Assembly: GCA_017411235.1 (NCBI GenBank)
Contig: JAFPMR010000093.1
Coordinates: 1 to 18,289 of the forward strand
Source: Bacilli bacterium
GTDB taxonomy: Bacteria > Bacillota_I > Bacilli_A > RF39 > UBA660
Reading direction: 5' to 3'
Length of the DNA: 18,289 nucleotides
Shown: positions 13,806 through 18,289 of the stretch, one piece after another
Layout of the letters: each line of letters opens with the position of its first letter
Position numbering within the stretch: position 1 is the first letter of the stretch
Program-made: the position numbers and the translations under genes
The notes under the pieces: generated by a model
Told to the model about the DNA's origin: nothing
What the model saw: the letters and a program-made list of their open reading frames with translations, nothing else
Database searches by the model: none

Positions 13806-15366
13806 TGTTAGAATTAATGATTTTTTTTGCTTCAAATAAATTTTGAATAAAATCAATAGATAAATCGTATTCTTCAAGAGCATTACTAATATTAATAATC
13901 TCTAGAGCTTGCTTTAGTCCATCTATTCCATCAGGAGTTAACTCAGATTCATCTAAGTTAATCTCTAATAACTTATAATGATCAATAAGTATTAAAGCTA
14001 AATTATGTTCTACAGTAAATGCTAAGTTATTTAGAATACTGATATTAGGATCTGATAAGAAATTATCAAAATCTCTAACAATTTCCTTAACTTTCTTAAT
14101 ATCAACGTCTTCATCATGTTCTTTAATACAGAATCTTAAATAACTCTTAAATGAGAACACAAACTTAAATACATCATAAATAGTTGAAGTATCACTAATA
14201 AAATCATTTAACTTGCTATAAACTAAAGCTTTATCATATTCTTTATACTTTTCATCTAACTCTTTAACTTTTTCATTAACAGTTAAATAATGTTGTTCAA
14301 TATCAACTTTCTTTCTAAAGAATAAGAATCCCTTAGTAGTACCTTCATTAATTTCACTAGTTAATTTTGTTAATTCATCAACTAAAGCACTAATTTCCTT
14401 AGTTACCTTAGCTAAATCATCTTTATGTCCTTCTCTTTCAGCATATTTCTTTAAAACATCTTCTAAAAGATAATTAAACTTCAAATAATACTTATATTCA
14501 TCTAAATTATGATACAAGTTTCTAAAGTCATCTTTTTTAGCTTTACCTTTACTAATATCGCAGTTATCACCTAAGAATCTAGAATAGCATTTACTTACAG
14601 CAACTGGACTATAGTCGCTAAGCATTACTTCGCCTTCCATAAATTTCTTAACAATAACAGCTTCATCATAATGTTCTAAATCATCTAATTCTTTAGCTAA
14701 ATTATTTCTTTTAATTAGATAATCATCATAACTCATATTGTCCATGATAATATCTTTTTTCTTAGTTTCAATATATTTTTCAAATTCTTTAATAAACTTA
14801 TTAAATAGAATCCTTAAACTAGTCTCTACATGTGAAATAACATCAGGGCATTTCCAGTGTAGATCTTCAAATACGTCTTTCATTCTATCAATATTGTCAT
14901 CTTTAAGTAATTCTTTAATATATTTTCTAGCATAATTACTATAAACAAAGTCTTCCTCAGTTAAAGTAACACCAGCTGCTTCAAATTTTTTAATAGCTTC
15001 TTTAATATCTTCGTTAACTGAAACTAAATCATTTTTATAGTAATGAGTAATGCTATAAAGTAGAGTATCAAAGCCTAATTTTTCGAAAGGAGTATTTACA
15101 GGATTGAAGAGATTTAACTCTTCATAATCCTGTAATTCTCTCTTAACTAACTCTAATCTAGGAGATGGTTGAGCATTTAATGTTTTGTTAGCACGTCTTC
15201 TAATTTCTGCAAGGACTTCATCTCTTTGTCCCTTATACTCTTCTTCTAATTCTTTAACTTTTTTCTTATATGTAGCTAGATTTTTAGCATTGTTTTTTGG
15301 CATACTATCCAATACTTCTTTAGCTACTTCAATCTCGTGATTAACATCCTCTAATCTCTTTACCAT
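13801..15366 (-). CDS. Coiled-coil cytoplasmic protein, unknown function
   Basis: 521 residues, strongly helical and charged, no signal peptide or membrane segment. Coiled coils are likely at about 1-85 and 195-240 and in the Leu/Lys/Glu-rich stretch about 315-375; between them lie less regular helices (FEKLGFDTLLYSITHYYK near 94-111). I do not recognise a family. Its ATG overlaps by one base the stop of the 40-residue ORF (TAATG), and GAGGAG precedes it, so it is translated with that ORF and the large secreted protein. Possible roles are a cytoplasmic scaffold or regulator for the surface protein; no evidence distinguishes these. A terminator follows directly. Confidence 0.75.
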   Translation of the reverse strand: MVKRLEDVNHEIEVAKEVLDSMPKNNAKNLATYKKKVKELEEEYKGQRDEVLAEIRRRANKTLNAQPSPRLELVKRELQDYEELNLFNPVNTPFEKLGFDTLLYSITHYYKNDLVSVNEDIKEAIKKFEAAGVTLTEEDFVYSNYARKYIKELLKDDNIDRMKDVFEDLHWKCPDVISHVETSLRILFNKFIKEFEKYIETKKKDIIMDNMSYDDYLIKRNNLAKELDDLEHYDEAVIVKKFMEGEVMLSDYSPVAVSKCYSRFLGDNCDISKGKAKKDDFRNLYHNLDEYKYYLKFNYLLEDVLKKYAEREGHKDDLAKVTKEISALVDELTKLTSEINEGTTKGFLFFRKKVDIEQHYLTVNEKVKELDEKYKEYDKALVYSKLNDFISDTSTIYDVFKFVFSFKSYLRFCIKEHDEDVDIKKVKEIVRDFDNFLSDPNISILNNLAFTVEHNLALILIDHYKLLEINLDESELTPDGIDGLKQALEIINISNALEEYDLSIDFIQNLFEAKKIINSNK

Positions 15367-15488
15367 TATTTACTCCTCTTTTCTACTTCAGTATTTTCTT
15401 CTGCTTCTAAATATTCAACGAACAAATTCATTGCGTCATATAAATTGATTAATTCGCCGAAAGCTAGACTTTCAATTTTTACATCCAT
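15366..15488 (-). CDS. Small acidic ORF, 40 residues
   Basis: The ORF begins MDVKIESLAFGELINLYDAM and ends in a charged tail (EKRSK). It fills the gap between the large secreted-protein gene (5 nt away) and the coiled-coil gene (stop and next ATG share a base). GGGAG lies 9 nt upstream of the ATG, inside the end of the previous gene. The middle could form an amphipathic helix (LINLYDAMNLFVEYLEAEE). No family recognised. Coupling on both sides and a proper RBS argue that it is translated, either as a real microprotein or to pass ribosomes to the next gene. Confidence 0.6.
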   Translation of the reverse strand: MDVKIESLAFGELINLYDAMNLFVEYLEAEENTEVEKRSK

Positions 15489-15493
15489 TTTAA

Positions 15494-18289
15494 TTAACTC
15501 CCTTCAATCTCTTCATCTACATCAAGACTACGAATAATTAAGTATTCATAGACATGTCCAATAGGCGTATTTCCGTCATATATTTCAAATACAACACGAT
15601 AAGTACCAGATTTCCATTTAGCATTCATCGGATTATTAATCTCAGTCTCTGAAGGTCCTTCCTTCATCGTCATCTGAACTACTAAATCTTCTTCCTCTAA
15701 GTCATTATTTAAACTTGTTAAGTTATAGATATAGCAATCGCCATCTTCTAAACTAGCAAAACATGTACCATTCATTACATTGTTTCCGCCTTCAAGATTT
15801 AATGATGTAGCAATGTTTCCTAATGAAACAGGTGAATAAGCTGTTTCATAATAATCAATGCCATAATTTCTTCTCTCTAAACGAACCTTAACATTTGGAT
15901 TAGCCAAACCATTCTTTGTCTTCAAAGAATATGTTAATACTAAATCACCATTCTTATCTTTACCAGTATTTGAATCACGTGTTACCTCTACTGGAGGTAA
16001 TGAAACATCAATACCATATTGATCATTTAACAATGTAAATATAAATTCATTTCTTGTAGGAGTAAAGTCTCCATAGTATAAACCATCGTATGAAGCAAAA
16101 GTTTCAACTACTAGCTTATAATCTCCATATTCCATATCAGAGTTTTCAAAATCCAACTGAATATCAGACAATACATTTGTAATACGTCCAGCCATTGGAA
16201 CTCTTATCGTACCATCTGTTTGTGGATAATACTCTTTACCATTAATCTTTACTACAGTACCAAATAAGTTAGTTGTAACTGGAGCATAACCAGTAATATT
16301 ACCATTTTGGTCTTTTGTAGCTTGTAAAACTGTAATCTTAGCACCTAGTTTGTAATCATCAAACTTAGTATCTTGTGCACTACCATTAGTAGCTTTTAAA
16401 TCAGTATTCAATTCAAGAGTAGCTTCATCTCTCTTATAGAATGATACTGGTTCAGGATTATTTTGTGCATCTACAGCTGGTTGTCCATTTTCATCTAAGA
16501 AATAACCAGTAGTATCAATTACAGAATTAGCATTATTAACTATTGTATACTTCATACTATTCATCGGTTCACCATTAGGGAACATCTTTGAAGAAGATGA
16601 TATAACATTACCATTTTCTATAGTATCTCTAGCAATTTCCATATACAAATAGTGTTCACCATATCCAGCTGTTGGATGTGATGTTACCTCTGAGAAATCG
16701 ACAGTAAAGATAAATTCCTCAACCGCAACACCAGCTTCAGAACCAGCTGTTTTCGGTGTGAAATACTTCGTACTATCTTTACCATTCATATCATCATCAA
16801 ATGTAACTGAACTATCAGTATTACCCATTCTCATAAAGTCTTCTAAACGATACTTATAGAACGTTCCATCTAATGATTGTTCAGCGTTATTATTTTCTAC
16901 AACATAATAATATTGTTCATTATTCTTTAAGTCTAACATTGTAATCTTAGTTCCAATTGGGAACTTATAATCAGACTTCAAATAACGATATGCAGCAGTT
17001 GTAGTAATACCACTTGTAGTCTCTTCTTCAGCATATAAAGTATTAGCTGAGTTAAGTTCTGAATTAGCAGCAGCTTCTGCATCAGTAACTAAATCTAAAG
17101 TTAACATTTGATAAATACTTACTGCACTATCACCTGTTATAGATGGATTTGGATGGTTACTGAACATCTCATATTTCTTACCTGCATCAATAGCAGATGC
17201 ATAACCTTTATTATTAGTATGATACATTGAAATATTAACAACGATCATAACGCTTTGATGTAATTCATCAGCATGAGTAGGATCACCATGTGGATTATCG
17301 AACTCAGTATTAATATATACAGCACCTAATGGAATAACTGTAAGTTCATCATCACCTGTAGTAGCTAATGAGAAATCTAAGTTCTTAGAATAATGTAACC
17401 AGAACGCTAATGATCTAGCATTTGTAGTTGAGTCGTATTTATACTCAAGATCTCCAGTACACTTACCAGACGTTCCAGTACATGTATCACTGTTAATATC
17501 CATAAAGTAATCTGGATTAAAGTCACCATTATTCCATCCATGAGCTTGATCATATAAATCTTCATTATCATAGATATTAGTTCTATAGTTTTGTAACCAA
17601 CCAGAAGTTGTAGTACCCATTGATAATGAGAAGTATCTATTAGCATCAGTAATCTCATATCCATTAATAGTACTTGAACTTGTTGCAACTGTTGGAACCT
17701 TAGTTCTATCAACTAAATAAGCTTCCCAAGGAGTTTCAACATCAGCTGTAGCTTTAAATGAAGTTGAATCAATACTTGTAATCTTCATTGTAGCATCACG
17801 CCAGCTATCATCGCCGTCCATTAATTCTTTTAAGTTAATTGTCTTTAAATATGCGCCTTCAACTGTTGAGTTTGTAGCAAATAAATCAACAACTAACAAT
17901 AATGGTTCTTCACCTAATATCCATTTATAATATTTTTCATTATCAGGTCTTACACCTACATAACGAGTTGCTAACTTAGTAGCATCTTCTTCTTGTTTAT
18001 AGTGTGAATAGAATCCATTATTAGGTACTTGTACGTCTGGAGACTGACTATGTCTACCATAAACAAATGTATAAGCACCAGCATCTATACCACCTAAAAC
18101 ATCACTATTTAAAGATTGATTCATATTTAAATTAGTATCATAAATACCATAATTGTAATTATTACCAGTAGCAGTATACATACCTAAATATGTCATACCA
18201 TTAACTGGACCAGAAGCTTCGTTATCATGTGTAGTATCAGCTTCTGCTGTTGTTGTAACAGAGAAGACAATATTTGTATGCATGAATAA
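15494..18289 (-). CDS. Large secreted beta-rich surface protein, 5' end outside window
   Basis: 931 residues are visible in one open frame that reaches the right edge; the ATG at 18283 has no RBS and is probably internal, so the signal peptide lies outside. The composition (Thr, Asn, Asp, Ser, Tyr; few Lys) and repeated beta patterns suggest extracellular tandem domains. A module is present twice: FPIGTKITMLDLKNNEQYYY near residue 440 and YKLGAKITVLQATKDQ near 643, each followed by strands. The C-terminal part looks Ig-like (YGIDVSLPPVEVTRD; SGTYRVVFEIYDG). Tight Cys pairs occur (C-x6-C near 267; C-x8-C near 840). There is no LPXTG or C-terminal membrane segment. A giant adhesin or structural surface protein is the likely role, by composition and context. 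Confidence 0.72.
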   Translation of the reverse strand, partial: LFMHTNIVFSVTTTAEADTTHDNEASGPVNGMTYLGMYTATGNNYNYGIYDTNLNMNQSLNSDVLGGIDAGAYTFVYGRHSQSPDVQVPNNGFYSHYKQEEDATKLATRYVGVRPDNEKYYKWILGEEPLLLVVDLFATNSTVEGAYLKTINLKELMDGDDSWRDATMKITSIDSTSFKATADVETPWEAYLVDRTKVPTVATSSSTINGYEITDANRYFSLSMGTTTSGWLQNYRTNIYDNEDLYDQAHGWNNGDFNPDYFMDINSDTCTGTSGKCTGDLEYKYDSTTNARSLAFWLHYSKNLDFSLATTGDDELTVIPLGAVYINTEFDNPHGDPTHADELHQSVMIVVNISMYHTNNKGYASAIDAGKKYEMFSNHPNPSITGDSAVSIYQMLTLDLVTDAEAAANSELNSANTLYAEEETTSGITTTAAYRYLKSDYKFPIGTKITMLDLKNNEQYYYVVENNNAEQSLDGTFYKYRLEDFMRMGNTDSSVTFDDDMNGKDSTKYFTPKTAGSEAGVAVEEFIFTVDFSEVTSHPTAGYGEHYLYMEIARDTIENGNVISSSSKMFPNGEPMNSMKYTIVNNANSVIDTTGYFLDENGQPAVDAQNNPEPVSFYKRDEATLELNTDLKATNGSAQDTKFDDYKLGAKITVLQATKDQNGNITGYAPVTTNLFGTVVKINGKEYYPQTDGTIRVPMAGRITNVLSDIQLDFENSDMEYGDYKLVVETFASYDGLYYGDFTPTRNEFIFTLLNDQYGIDVSLPPVEVTRDSNTGKDKNGDLVLTYSLKTKNGLANPNVKVRLERRNYGIDYYETAYSPVSLGNIATSLNLEGGNNVMNGTCFASLEDGDCYIYNLTSLNNDLEEEDLVVQMTMKEGPSETEINNPMNAKWKSGTYRVVFEIYDGNTPIGHVYEYLIIRSLDVDEEIEGS

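Noticed and set aside
1..18289. Code 4 (UGA = Trp) organism
   Set aside because: All long frames are intact under the standard code and Trp is encoded by TGG; no gene contains in-frame TGA.
15494..18289. Sortase-anchored surface protein
   Set aside because: The C-terminus ends RSLDVDEEIEGS with no LPXTG, hydrophobic segment or basic tail, and no sortase gene is in the window.

Overview
The window is visibly AT-rich, with compact genes, GGAGG/GGTGAT-type ribosome binding sites, sigma-A-like promoters and short-stem rho-independent terminators. The standard genetic code works throughout. This fits a low-GC Bacillota relative, most likely an uncultured Bacilli/Erysipelotrichia/RF39-like lineage; the lineage is an inference from style and gene families, not from a marker gene. 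I see no tRNA, rRNA, CRISPR array, transposase or phage gene, and no gene-free stretch over about 300 bases.

Layout. (a) 1-570, minus: an NrtR-like Nudix/winged-helix regulator, cut by the left edge. (b) 675-1226, plus: a small membrane protein of unknown function. (c) 1238-4250, minus: three exported proteins with Lys-rich N-termini, a single hydrophobic export segment and a shared C-terminal LEGxD motif, in two transcription units. (d) 4444-5055, plus: a divergent TasA-like secreted protein whose promoter region is symmetric with that of the 4250 gene. (e) 5113-13728, minus: an uninterrupted run of ten genes with gaps of 21 nt or less or overlaps, starting at a good promoter and ending at a terminator. 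In order of transcription it encodes a signal-peptidase-like protein lacking the catalytic Ser and His, a TasA-like secreted protein, a canonical SipW-type signal peptidase, two more exported proteins, an unknown cytoplasmic protein, a membrane-anchored McrB-type AAA+ ATPase, a nuclease-less DUF2357/McrC-like protein, a second SipW-type peptidase with a long Glu/Lys cytoplasmic tail, and a further TasA-like secreted protein. (f) 13801-18289, minus: a very large secreted beta-rich protein (5' end outside the window), a 40-residue small ORF and a coiled-coil protein, coupled to one another and ended by a terminator.

Reading the pieces together: the window looks dedicated to making a cell-surface structure from SipW-processed subunits (TasA/camelysin-like IAPG proteins and FAWF-type proteins). 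It has its own peptidases, and its ATPase module is built from McrBC-family parts that lost their DNA-cleaving and DNA-binding regions and acquired a membrane anchor. That the ATPase energises assembly, export or remodelling of the surface structure is my inference; the sequence shows only co-transcription and domain content. The combination is the most likely undescribed system here.
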